This document shows, one piece after another, positions 10,336 through 21,489 of a stretch of 64,000 nt of DNA (the stretch's first letter is position 1; every line of letters starts with the position of its first letter). Source of the stretch: Exobasidium rhododendri (taxonomy: Eukaryota > Basidiomycota > Exobasidiomycetes > Exobasidiales > Exobasidiaceae). The translations under genes were made by a program, and so were the position numbers. The DNA lies in assembly GCA_026210745.1 (NCBI GenBank), contig CP110631.1, positions 4,278,001-4,342,000 of the forward strand. The letters are read 5' to 3'. Below the pieces are notes generated by a model that was given only the letters and a program-made list of their open reading frames with translations, was not told the DNA's origin and made no database searches.

Positions 10336-12571
10336 TCATGCCTTATTGAAAGGATCACCTCTGTATGCCCAAGATTGGTATCCAAGGCCGCTTTCTTGGC
10401 CTTGTTCCTCAATCTCTTCTTTCAAGGGGCTACCGTTTCGTTGTTGCTTGACTTGCATTCCAGGGGCAGCGACAGCATAGGGTGAGTTGAGCTGAATAGA
10501 GTTGCTCAACGGCATCATACCACGATCACCACCACCGTTTTCTTGGATACTTCTCAAGGAAGTGTGGTTCCCGCTGCTTGCATCACTACTTCGAGCTACT
10601 CGACTGTTACTCACACTATGAGCCTGTGTATAGGGAGAATGTTGCTGGGACGACAAGTGGGCCGAAGGATGACTCGTCGTGGAAGAGTAAGCGTTGGCGT
10701 AATGGTGTCCAAGCGGTCCGTTTCCGTTGCCACTGTTACTTCCTGCCATCAAGGCACCCGTGGGAGTAGTGTTTGCTCTCATGAGAGGCGGTGGATTTTG
10801 TTGTGGATTGAGTATCGGATTGCCAGACGAATGACTCGAAGCTCTTTGAGGAGCAGAATAACCAGTAGGGCTGCTTGTCCCTTCAGAGACTCGAGAGCGA
10901 TGAGCATGTCGCTCTTGGGCGGCAGCCATGACTGCTGCCGTTCGAGGGTAATTGTCCGGATGATACAAGAATGACTGGATGTTAGTCTCGAACAACGGGT
11001 AGAGGACGTCGAGAATATCATTCTGCTCGGCTAGTTGTCTGCCTCGTTGAAAAGTGATCCAGACTCCCTTGAGGTGCATAGCGCCCACCTTGACAACGAC
11101 TCGCTCCTTTTCGTTCTTGAGTATACCATCGCGTTTTCCTCTAGACATGCCGCATACATTGAGCAGCTTCGTACCATTGATCATGTTGTTGTCTATGGGA
11201 GTTTTGGTTGAGAAACAAAGGTCAGCCTTCAGCCCAAAATTGCACCGGTTAATTTCACCTTTACCCGGCTCTCCCGATGAACACTCACCATGTCTTCTGG
11301 CCACGCAGACGCCCCTTGCATCAACCTGAAAGCAAAGTGTGCCTTCATCCTCCCACAGTGTTGTTGTGACGCGATGTCGCCCAGCCAGAGGTAGCTGTGT
11401 GCTATACTGCGGTGCGGACGTGTAGGAAGGAGATGACGACATCATCTGTGGTGGTAGGAGGGATAATGGAAGAGGGAGAAGAGCGTTGGGAGAAGAGCGA
11501 GTGAGAAAGGAAAGATAGGGAGGAGGAGAAGAGAGGCGCGGCAGGATGTCAGCATAAGATATAGAAGAAACGACGACAAGAGTGGGAAGTAGAAGCGGAG
11601 TGAAATACACAAGTTTGCAATGTCAAGAGTAAAAGATGTGCGGCACCGCCAAGTCCTGATACATGCCAAAAAGATCAAGACAGTATCCAAAGGATCGCAG
11701 TCGCCTCTTTGGTCCCTCAAGCAATCTTCCCATCGGCGACGCCAAATTCCTCCCCTTTCGTCCTATACGCGGTAGAAATCAAAAAGGGGAAGGGAAAATG
11801 AAAATGAAAATGAAAGAAAAAAAAAGAAAAACTCACTCCATTGGAGGGTGCACCACTGTGGGCCCCGTAGTAGCCGTTGCTTTGTTGATGGTGCTGCTGA
11901 TGGTGCTGTTGCTGCGGATATCCTTGACTAGACAATACGCTGTTCATCGATTGAGAGTGGTGATTGTACGGCGTTCCTGACGTGGGCGTACTCGAGCCAC
12001 TATGATGAGTTGATCCGACGTTGGCACTTCCGTTCATCCCGTTGCTACTATGACTCGCATACATAGAGGATGATGGCGGTAGCTGTTGCTGCTGCTGACC
12101 TTGATGAGGTTGGACAGAGTACGCAGAATATCCGCTTCCCATGTTTGGATTACCACCACCACCACCACCACCACTTTGAAAATTGCCATGACTGCTGCTG
12201 TAGTAGCCACTAGGAGAGTACATGCCATGAGACCCGTATTGACTGCTAGCGCTGCTTCCGTAATGTACGTTGCCTTGATGTCCCCAAGGGCTGCTGCTCG
12301 CTGGACTTGCAGAGGGTTGAGAACTATGTTGATGAGTGTGATGACTTGTCACCGAATCAAAGCTAGAATTCGGTAAACCGGAAGCAGCATTACCATCGTG
12401 GGAAGAGGAATGATGAGAAGCAGGGTGGCCGTGATTACTATGATGATGATGGCTCGCAGCGGTCGAGCCCGCGCTGTGATGAGTGGAATGTTGCTGAGAG
12501 TAAGCTGGATTGGGTCCAGAGTTATTGGCAGCTCCCGCTCCCGTTCCCGACACGGGAGAGACTGTCGACAT
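10336..12571 (-). CDS. APSES-domain transcription factor, StuA/Efg1/Ust1 type
   Basis: Sequence-specific bHLH-like regulator of morphogenesis and sporulation. Three exons, 11837-12571, 11289-11445 and 10336-11192, encode 582 residues. The N-terminal 245 residues are Ser/His/Gln/Gly-rich and disordered (GHPASHHSSSHDG, a six-glycine run, QQQQQ). The APSES core follows: HRVTTTLWEDEGTLCFQVDA, RGVCVARRHDNNMINGTKLL, VCGMSRGKRDGILKNEK, MHLKGVWITFQRG, and the tail LLYP-type DVLYPLFETNIQSFLYHPD. The rest is low complexity. The second intron is ordinary (96 nt) but the first is 391 nt, the longest well-supported intron in the window and very pyrimidine-rich. In smuts the orthologue Ust1 restrains filamentation and sporulation; that role is inferred here. 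Confidence 0.93.
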
Positions 12572-15154
12572 CTAGATGAGCAGCTGTAGTAGTGTAGATG
12601 AGGAAAAGGTGCAGAAAGAGAGGAGATGGATTTGGGTAGCTTAGCAGATCGAAACTTTAGTGTGAATTTGCGTGCCTTTTTGCGAGCTTTGAATAATCGA
12701 TCCCTTCCTCCAAAGAGAATAAGACACCCGCCTCGGTTTATATGACGCTTAACGTCTTGTATTTCTTGCTTTCCTTTCTATGTATTTTCGCTTTCTTCAG
12801 CAGAAGCGGAAGAGGTGCAAGTAAGAATCCTACTGATCGGAAGATACAGCAGCAGTCCAGGGAAATTTATCGGCACCTCTATACAGCTAGAGCACGGCCT
12901 TGTGATCGACAGTGATTAAATCAAGTGGACGATGAAATGAACGATGCGAAACGTGTACTAGACAAAGAGAAGAGTAGAAGAGATCCAGAGTGATCAAAGA
13001 GAGAAGAGGATTGCGAGGACGAGGGATGGCAGAATCAAGCGGCAGGGGGGAAAGAGAGGAGGAAAGAAGCTTGTCTTGACAACAGGTAAAAAGGTTGCGG
13101 GCTGGCGCATCAAGCTGCAGGAGCTTGCAGACCGAGCGAAATTAGGAAAATTTACAGACTTGTCAGTCCAAATAGAAGGAAGGAAGAGAGAGGTAAGAGA
13201 GGGAAGGGGGGGGCGGCCAAGGAGAATCTGAGGGAAGGAATTAGGAATTTAAAGTCGATATGCAATACAAAAATTCCTCGACCTCTCCTTTTCCCCTTAG
13301 CGAGTCTTGAGACAATAATCTTCGGCTAAGGTAGGAATCACGATTGCCGATTAAAAAGATGAAAGAAGAAGACAAGTAAGTAATAGTAAAAAAGTTTAAA
13401 AACAGTCTGACTTTCTCTCAAGTCACAAATTGTTTCGACGAATAAGATGTATTTCTGTATTGAAAGATTATTAGTACATACGTTTGGTCCTCTTCTTTTC
13501 GCCGCGGCAAAAAGACCAGATTAGAGCTTGTCACGCACTCTTGTAATCGCACGAAGATCCGCTTGTCGACCGCAAGCGAGAGGGCAGCATTGCAATCCCC
13601 TGCGGAAATCTATTCCGAGTGCTCAGAGAGGAGAGGAAGGCGAGAAGGAGGGAGGGGGGGTTTGCGCGCTACTAGGTCCCTATATTCATGCTCACTTCCT
13701 ACCTTACTAATAACTGAAGTTCGCGGGCTACCTTCCCCCGCCTTGGTGCACGATCGAAAGCCGCAAAGCATTACTTCAACTCTTATCTGAATCTCACAGG
13801 AGTCTGCTTGGATGTGAGGCCAGTGTATATTTTGTCCCCTCAGTCTGTCAAGTGTGGTTTGATTTCCCTTACTCTGTGTCTCTCCCTCAGACATCCGTCC
13901 TCACAGCTGCTTCGTAGTTAAAATATCCGTCTCGCTGCTTTGGCCGCTTGGGAGAAATAGAGGGGGGGGGCAGTAATAGTGAATATTCTTTGAAGTAGGG
14001 ACGCGCAAAGATAACATACTAAATCCAACCTAAATAAATGTAATGTAAAGCTTTTGCATTAGGGGGGGGGAGGGGGGGTTGCTCTGCCGACACAGCGTTT
14101 TCCATTCCTTGCCAAGACTAGAATAGAAGAGGTTTAGCGTATCGCTTGTCCGCAAGGTCTACTTTTAGTGGTATGCAAAAGATAAAGTATCTGCCGCTGA
14201 AAGTACGCTGCACAGCCATACGATCCTTGATGTGTCAGTGGGTGTGTGTACAGCAGACGATCATTTGTCTCGACATGGCAAGATAGAAGGACCTGAGCAT
14301 ACTGGCATCGTGCCCCATCCTGGTCAAATCGCGGCGGACTAGAGAGAAACGTCGTTTATCGAGGATGGCGAATTTATCTTTTTTTCCTTCCTTTTCTTCT
14401 TCTTCTTCTTCTTTCTCCCTTTGTCGGTAAGATATCAAGACTGTCTATCAGTTCTTGCTATCTGTGCTGCCGTTGCCTTTCCTTCCGACGCCCCCCAGCC
14501 TCGACCAGCCCCCCCTCCCTTCCTCCCTTTCTCCTCAGAAGATCGCCTCCTTTCTCCACCCCTTTTCTATTCCTGGTGATGATGCCTTCCTTTCTGTCGT
14601 ACGAAAGACAATGTACACGAGATACCAATTCCCTCGCTCCTTCCGTGACCATCTCGCTCTTCATACAGTCAAAATAGGCCGGGAACCAGGAAGGAAAACC
14701 GATGGTCACACCTGCACACTGATAATGGAGCATGAGGCAGTACGTCAAAGCCACAGATACATACGTTGACACCTGCAATGTAAACGCACTGCACCGCAGC
14801 GCGACTCAATGTAGAGATCGTTGCCCCAATAGTAACATTGATAGTAATAATGATAATAATAATAGGAAGAACTCAAAGCTGTCACTATCTCTGTCTCTGC
14901 TGCTGGCGGCTATTTACTCTATTAACAATATAGAGTAGGCCTGCAGCCGATTATGCAAGCACGTCGGAAAAATAGATTCCTGCGCGGCAGACAGGCGAAG
15001 ACCAATGAAGTGGCATAAGCAGGCAGACACACACGGTGTTCAGGTGACATGGTCGAGCAGCGCGCGCGCGAGAGAGAAGCGACGAAAGTGTATGATTATT
15101 TCAACAAGCTAGACAGATACGATACAACGTGTTAAGAGAGAATAGAGACATCGA
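12572..15154. promoter_or_regulatory. 2.6-kb upstream region of the APSES regulator
   Basis: Largest gene-free stretch of the window. It has A/T-rich blocks, several G homopolymers (for example near 13207, 13962 and 14063-14079), an inverted repeat CGCTTG...CAAGCG near 13560-13577, an ATA-rich tract near 14838-14866 and a CG alternation at about 15060-15069. Only short ORFs with no recognisable product occur. Family knowledge (long leaders and promoters at stuA and EFG1) makes a large regulatory region plausible. The 3' flank of the amine oxidase gene occupies its right end. Confidence 0.4.
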
Positions 15155-17409
15155 TCACTTGCAACAGGTGACAGGAGCAGCGCTGTTAGCAGGCACGCTG
15201 TTGATATCGTTGGTAGAGGGCACGTCGAGGGCTGGATTTCTACGGAAGAAGTTGACGGGTTTCAACATCAAGCGGACCGTTTCTGCCGGCATCACTGGGA
15301 AGTCTTCTGGTCTTGGGATATGTGTTGTTCCTAAGGTGATGTAACTGACGATATCCTTGTTTACGATTGATTTCTTCCCATCACCGATCCATTCTTCGAT
15401 GCTATCTTTGGGCGCCTTGAACGTTTGAGGCACGAATTTACCGGCAGGATAGCGGTGGGCGTCTTCGTATGGTACAGTCCAGATATGATGCTTCGCAAAA
15501 GGTGCTCGAACAGCAGTGATACTATCGTGTTTAGCATACAATCGCGGCATGTCTTTGCACATCACCTTGTATCCTGCATTTTTACCGCTCGAATAGTGTT
15601 TGCTGTTCTCGTTCACAAAGGTCCAGGTTCGCTCCTCGTTGGCGTTTGCGTCCCGGACTCCTTCCCCTGTCGTTTGCAGGATTCGCGTCGGTGCAGTGAA
15701 AGCGTTTCCTGCCCAGTTCTCTTCACTCTTGGAAGGAGCAGGGTGCTCTTCGATGTGTTGCTCTTGGATGGAGTTGAGTGATCCATCAATGTGAGGGTCC
15801 ACCCGCAAGGAGAAAAGGTGCTGGTGATAATGAGCATTGATCCGTGGAGCTACTTCGGTTCCATAACCTCCCGTGCCTTCACCGGGCGCCAATTGGTACA
15901 GATTTAAAACACCTGTCAACTTGATCTCTAGTTCTATATTACCATCCAGGTGAAAGTTCCAATTGATCTGGTACTCGTAGTTGGCCACGGTGCATACCAT
16001 ACTGATGACGAGCCGACGGTTTCTGACGTTGTGAGCGCGTCCTCCCGGTCGGTAGTCGGTATGCTTCCATAGCAGACCGGCATCTTCTTCGTGGATACAG
16101 ATGGCGTTTTCAATCGTTTCCACACTTCCATCGTGCTTGGCAACGTGACCGTCCATGTATTCAATGGAGCCCAGGCAATCGCAACCCAAAGAAAGTGAAT
16201 TTGCCATGTAGCCAAGTCCGTATTCCCCCACGTCAAAGGCAAACTTTCGATAGTGTGGATGAGCCGGTTCAGAATAAGGTACGACCATTTCCGCCAAACT
16301 CAAACGATAGAAGAGCGGTCGGTCCTTTGGCGAAAGCTTGCTTGCTCCCGGTATTTCATCGTCCTTGTAGCTGATGGCACTCAGTACAACTCCTTCTCTT
16401 GGGTGGAAAGCGACATGCATCTTGAATTTCTGCCACTCGAGGACATTTCCGGTTCGTTTGAAGCTGACACCTTCAGGTTGCACTACGTGTAATGGCTTCA
16501 AGTCACTTCTCATCTCGATAGGTTTGGCACTGTCGACTCGAGTGGCTAGATCGGGCAAGAAATTATGCTTTTCGAGAGGCGGTGGAATTCGATCTCGGCT
16601 GGCCGGTTTATCGAAGTCGGCAGTGGATGGGGGTGCAGTAGTACCGGTATTCAACTGTCCATTCTTTCCTACTCGATGAGCGGGATAGTCGATTGCTATG
16701 ACTTCTCCCGTCATATTGTCGACAATCGGCATGAAGTCAAGTGGGTGTGCGTAGAGATTGTCATGTTGACCGAACCTGGCAAAGCAAATTGCTTGCTGCA
16801 CACGCCTATTGGGAAATCTCTCATCCCATCCGATACTCCAGCCATCAGCATATAGCTCTTCTGGCTTGACACCTACTTCGGCAGCTGCTTCGATGACTCT
16901 GGGATCCTTTCGAATGGCATCCTCAGTCATGATCAACTCTTCGACTGTAAGTGCTGGCTGGACACCCTCTTCCAATTGAGAAACATCGACTATCTTGACA
17001 TCTTCTACATCCGCAACGTCGGCCAATGCTTCGTAAGCTCTGCCAGTGATGAGATCACCGAAGTGAATCAAGAAATGTCGTGTAGGTTTAGTAGCAGCTT
17101 TTGAATCGACTGAGGGGTCAGTCTCTCCACAGTCACCAGCCGGGAACAAGCCTGCAGCAATGATGGAGGCTTTTGTTGGCTCGGACAGGTATACGTTCAT
17201 TATTCGCAAAGCTTTAATCTGATTCTTGACACACCATTGTCGCATAGCCAAGGTGGTCGCCTCGATCTGGGAACGAGTACTCTAGATCAGTCACCCTTTC
17301 AAGAGTAGGACCTAAAGAACCAACGGGCGCATGTACTCACCTCTTCCACCAGAGGATTATCCAAAGGATGAGCGGCAGCCGACGTTGAAATGACCTTAGC
17401 GGGGCTCAT
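15155..17409 (-). CDS. Copper amine oxidase
   Basis: Quinoprotein oxidase that converts primary amines to aldehydes with release of H2O2 and ammonia, allowing amine use as a nitrogen source. Two exons, 17341-17409 and 15155-17266, give 726 residues. The N-terminus HPLDNPLVEEIEATTLAMRQW is the usual N2-domain entry. The catalytic base lies in AFDVGEYGLGYMANSLSLG (Asp about 368). The topaquinone precursor is the Tyr of VANYEYQINW (about 453). Copper-ligand histidines are seen in RINAHYHQHLFSLRVD, and the later histidine occurs near the C-terminal SYITLGTTHIPRPEDFP. There is no PTS1 (the end is VTCCK). An in-frame ATG at 17481 would add 24 residues; I chose 17409 because the fold begins directly after it. 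Confidence 0.94.
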
Positions 17410-17917
17410 ACTGATAATTGCCTTCACTGTGTGTGCGACAATGTAGTGGATCAACTGTCTGAGGGGGTTGAGAAAAGGCAAGGTGGAAGCGATGAGATTC
17501 GCCCTTTTATCTACTATCGAAGCTTCTCCGTAATCAAAGCGCAGTGGTCTAGGTCAGATAACCCATGGCATGGGATAATTTCGAATAGCGCGCTAAGCAT
17601 TTGGGGAAGGTAATCCGACAAGTCCCACAAGATTTGAAACAGGGCCAGTACCGTTCTTAATTTTCCCGCCTCAATATTTCTATACTTTCTCATGTAGCCG
17701 CTCTCTACTCCATGACTGTCGTCTATCGCGTCTAAAGTTGTATGGCAAGAAAGATCTTCATTTTGCACTAAAGGAAGCAGCTGTCTCGACGTAAATGCGA
17801 AGAGAAAGGGGGGGCTATGTTACATTAATATGTTTGAAGAGAAGAAAGCGTGGAAACGAGATGAAAGCCGACCGGAAAAGAAGAGCAAGATCTGGGAAGG
17901 AGGAAGGGGAAAGAGGA
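17410..17917. promoter_or_regulatory. Amine oxidase promoter and ceramidase 3' flank
   Basis: About 500 bp between two same-strand genes. It contains an upstream in-frame ATG (17481) for the amine oxidase frame and a purine-rich stretch (17795-17925). No separate gene is seen. Confidence 0.35.
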
Positions 17918-20521
17918 TCACACCAGGGTGAAGGCATTAGACCTACCTTCGAAGGGATTTATTTTGCCAGTGAAAGGCGTCTTGCTGCTTCCATAGTACA
18001 CGATTCGGTACATGCCTGGGGGCGTACCTTCTTCTACTAACCAGCCAATTTCCATCTTGCTAGTGCCGGTCGTCGTACTTGTTTGTGTCCATCTCATGGT
18101 GGTGGAATGATGACCATCTGTTCGAACAGTACGCCAGTCTTCTACGTTGCGGTCATCACGTCTTTGAACTTCAAGATAAGTTGATTCCAGTCGTAGATCG
18201 TTACGAGGATTGGCTGCTACAAACGTGACCGTCACGTTAGCACGATCGTTTACCTTGTAAAAACCTTGTGGCTGTTCCAACACATCTCCGAATGATTTAC
18301 GGAAGGGTGAATTGTCGTACACTACCGGTCGGTCATACTTGAACGCCTTCTCGATGCTGAGAGGAGCCAATGAACCAGGTGGAATCATCTTGGCGGCGTC
18401 ATCGTCTACCAAGGCAGGAAGCAGGACCTTGACATAGATGTGCATGTATGCTTCCAGAGTGTTTGGACCAAAGAGTGTACTGCCTCCCTCGTATCGTTGA
18501 GCTCCATACTCTTCCTTCGTGGTGACGTAGTGACCGTACGTATTGGCTGGTCCACTCAATACGACCACTGGTTCGCTCTCCTTTGACAACAATTTCAATT
18601 CGATGATCTTTGCCTTGATAGCCTCTTTCATCCTTCGACCAGCCATGGTAGTAAATTCGCCAGGCATGACCAGTATGAATAGATTACCTGCTCGCAAAAT
18701 TTGGGTTTCCACGATACCCTCTGGACCACCGGGCCCCCAGGGATAAGGTCTTTGCTGTTCTCCAATCGAAAGAAGCACTCGCTTTGGCTCTTGACATTCG
18801 ATCTGTTCTTTCGTCGGTTGAGTCAGTGCCGTTCTAGCTACATCCCAGACCGGGTTATGAGAATCACTATCATTGGCCCCTTGTTTGAAATCAAATGCAC
18901 CGGGTCCGTCCGTCGTACCGCCTGCAAAACCGTATCCCAAAGCGGCAGGACAGGTGGTGACAGAAGTTCCGTCTTGGCGTGTGAAGCTAAAGTGACCCAT
19001 GGCAACGTTCCATTTCACACTTCTCACTTCTCCCTCAATCTTTGTCATGGCTTCCACAGATTTGTCTAGCAGCTTCTTCGCTGTATCTGCTTGATATTTC
19101 GCAATTACTTGATTGCTACTCCAGTCCCACGATCCGGTCGGTCCAGCAAGAAGGGCATCGTCTCCCCAAGATGGTCCTCTGCCGTGACAAGTCTCTACTC
19201 GCTCCTTTCCTTCGAGTATTCCGATTTTGCAGGTACTGTGCTTGTAGTTGCAAGGTTCGCCTGAGTCACAGAATGCTCCCTTTGTGTTGGGAGTAGTATC
19301 GCCGACATTGGACTGACTGAAGCCAGCAATGAATTTCGTACGACCTGGCATTGAATCTGGATCCATGAGAGTTTCTACCATCACCGCTGCCAGTCCTTTA
19401 TTGTCTCCTGAAGAAAGGGTGTTGTTCTCGTACAGACTGGTCCCATGGACAGGGTAAAAGCTGAGCAAGGCTTTTTTCTCCTCTCCCTCATCGAATCGGA
19501 GCATGGCAAACTCATCATCTTGATCACTGTCGTAGCGAGCTCTCTCTTCAGCGGGATTGAGAGAATAACTATATGGCGATCGATTGATGTGCGCCTCTTT
19601 CAGAATAGCGCTGTCAAAGGAGATCTTGCCTGATACAGTGCCAGCATTGGTGGCCTCCCTTCTAGCCAAAAAGTCCTCATGCGCTCGTTGGACTGCTACG
19701 ACGGTACCGTCGACAATAGCATTGAAAGTCTCCTTGATGATACCATACGTCGTTACAGTGGGGATGAGAGCATTGATGTAACCTCCTGGTCCGGCGTGAG
19801 AATGAGTTCCTGAGAAAGCAATGTTTCGCTCGCCGTAGATGCCCGGAAAGCGTTCTCGAAGCTGATCCACAATCGCTCTTCGAAGTGCTGTATCACCCAT
19901 ACAGATGTCAGAATTGATGAAGACCCAACGATCTATTTGTCCATCATTAGGATCAGCATCTGCTGCACTTGAAGAAGAAGAAGAGAAGCGAGGGTCGAGT
20001 GAATTGGTTCCGAAGATGAAAGCACGAGATCTCTGTCGGATGTGTAGACCTGTAGTGACCTGAGGTAAGGAAGCATAGCCCATCATGCCAGCCTGGACAA
20101 TTGGTCCCGAAGCGTCTCCTACTCCCACTCCGAAAACTAGACTATCGGCCTGCGCATTAGAAGACGAGGAAGAAGACAAGGCATTCGTTTCCAGTCCCAG
20201 CCACTGCAGTCCAGCTTGTCTTGTACTTTGCGAGACCGAGCAGCAGGCCAGAAAGGTGAAGAAAGACACCGCGGCAGTGGTGATGATTAGACGAAGACCG
20301 AGTTGTCGTGCCCGTGCGAAGTGACTATTGTTGGGAGCCCTCCCTTCAAGATCATCGTCTCTCGACTTCTCGTTATGCTCGACATGATCTTCTTGTGGTA
20401 CAGAGACGTACTCCTGCTTTCTATCCGCTCGAACCATCTGGGCTGTGCACTTTCCCGGGGTGGGATTTGGCGCGAGGAAATTGACCGCGCGGCTCCTCGA
20501 TCGATAGTGTCGAATGGTCAC
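17918..20521 (-). CDS. Neutral ceramidase, type II membrane-anchored
   Basis: Zinc hydrolase that cleaves the N-acyl bond of ceramide to sphingosine and fatty acid. Single exon, 867 residues. A cytosolic N-terminus of about 75 residues is followed by one hydrophobic segment (LGLRLIITTAAVSFFTFLAC), then the catalytic domain. Recognisable blocks are GPIVQAGMMGYASLPQVTTG, NSDICMGDTALRRAIVDQL, zinc-ligand histidines in FSGTHSHAGPGG, SNVGDTTPNTKGAFCDSG, and LAGPANTYGHY-like SGPANTYGHYVTTKEEYGAQ with RYEGGSTLFGP. The family motif NxGDxSPN reads NVGDTTPN here, with Thr410 at the expected active-site Ser. An alternative start at Met29 (MVRADRKQ) would keep the membrane anchor. Confidence 0.93.
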   Translation of the reverse strand: MTIRHYRSRSRAVNFLAPNPTPGKCTAQMVRADRKQEYVSVPQEDHVEHNEKSRDDDLEGRAPNNSHFARARQLGLRLIITTAAVSFFTFLACCSVSQSTRQAGLQWLGLETNALSSSSSSNAQADSLVFGVGVGDASGPIVQAGMMGYASLPQVTTGLHIRQRSRAFIFGTNSLDPRFSSSSSSAADADPNDGQIDRWVFINSDICMGDTALRRAIVDQLRERFPGIYGERNIAFSGTHSHAGPGGYINALIPTVTTYGIIKETFNAIVDGTVVAVQRAHEDFLARREATNAGTVSGKISFDSAILKEAHINRSPYSYSLNPAEERARYDSDQDDEFAMLRFDEGEEKKALLSFYPVHGTSLYENNTLSSGDNKGLAAVMVETLMDPDSMPGRTKFIAGFSQSNVGDTTPNTKGAFCDSGEPCNYKHSTCKIGILEGKERVETCHGRGPSWGDDALLAGPTGSWDWSSNQVIAKYQADTAKKLLDKSVEAMTKIEGEVRSVKWNVAMGHFSFTRQDGTSVTTCPAALGYGFAGGTTDGPGAFDFKQGANDSDSHNPVWDVARTALTQPTKEQIECQEPKRVLLSIGEQQRPYPWGPGGPEGIVETQILRAGNLFILVMPGEFTTMAGRRMKEAIKAKIIELKLLSKESEPVVVLSGPANTYGHYVTTKEEYGAQRYEGGSTLFGPNTLEAYMHIYVKVLLPALVDDDAAKMIPPGSLAPLSIEKAFKYDRPVVYDNSPFRKSFGDVLEQPQGFYKVNDRANVTVTFVAANPRNDLRLESTYLEVQRRDDRNVEDWRTVRTDGHHSTTMRWTQTSTTTGTSKMEIGWLVEEGTPPGMYRIVYYGSSKTPFTGKINPFEGRSNAFTLV

Positions 20522-21489
20522 CCGAAGAAGACTCTGCGTCTGATTAAGAGTGAGGCTGCTCTATGGTAGACCTTGTTTGCGCTGTCCCTACTTTTGAGAA
20601 GTTGAGTTGTTTAAAAAGATCAGATGATAGTGAAGAAGAGGGGGACAAAAAGCAATTACGGAACTGTGACCCCCCCCCCCCCCCCCCCCATCGCTCCACC
20701 TGAGACTCTTAGCGTCGAAATTTAGTGATTCACTCAGATAAACTATCAGCGCATCGTACGGCATGCCCATTCTTCAGGCATATTGTCTTTACTTGGCTTG
20801 CATCTCTCCCTCTGGTCGTGCTGCTTGATGACGCTCGACGACAACTCCTTCCACTCGCCACCATCGAGCTGTCTCTAAAAATCATCTCCTAATATTATAC
20901 CCTAGCACGGCCCTCTCAATGGCCATGAATGTGCCCTACTCCGTAGGACGTGCTGAGAAGATCGGCACTTGAATGCTCAGTGACGAAAATGGAGCTCGAT
21001 ATGACGGAAATGCTTCATATCAAGTAGCCATGACCAGTCGACACTGCCGCTTTGTCTTTACTGCAGTCTATCCTTAGTGCTAGTTGGGGGCCAGGGTAAC
21101 CACCTGTCAGCGCACGAGTGATGCCGATGTGTAAGGAAGGAAACGCCCATCACCTCCTATCGTGCAATGGTGCAGCCCCTCTTTAGGGCTGAGTCAAATG
21201 CAGGCTCACCTAGACACTCCTTTCCTTCGAAAGGGTGAAAGATGTCCGAAACAGCTCGCTTCGCAATGATAGTGTCCATGACAATCTAAAGAAAGGCGAA
21301 GCCCAGGGGCAAAGAAGGAGGGATCGTGTGCGAGCTATATAAAGATGTCCTCTTCCCACCCTTTCGCCGCTCCATCATTGTTCAGCACAGCACTTCTTCT
21401 TCTTCTTCTACCGCCTCACGCTTACCTTTCTTCCCTACCACTGACCTTCCTCACCCGTTCACGTTAAATCCTACATTATTTGATTTCAA
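20522..21489. promoter_or_regulatory. Divergent promoter between ceramidase and secreted repeat protein
   Basis: About 970 bp. It contains a 20-nt poly-C run (20670-20689), a TATA box at 21336-21343 driving the plus-strand gene, and a CTTCTTCTTCTTC initiator-like pyrimidine tract at about 21396-21410. No gene is apparent. Confidence 0.5.
21336..21343 (+). promoter_or_regulatory. TATA box of the secreted repeat protein gene
   Basis: TATATAAA, 147 bp upstream of the start codon and followed by a pyrimidine-rich initiator region. It is one of only two clear TATA elements noted in the window, suggesting strong or regulated expression. Confidence 0.6.

Noticed and set aside
20670-20689. 20-nt poly-C tract
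   Set aside because: Simple homopolymer in an intergenic region; probably length-unstable, without evidence of function.
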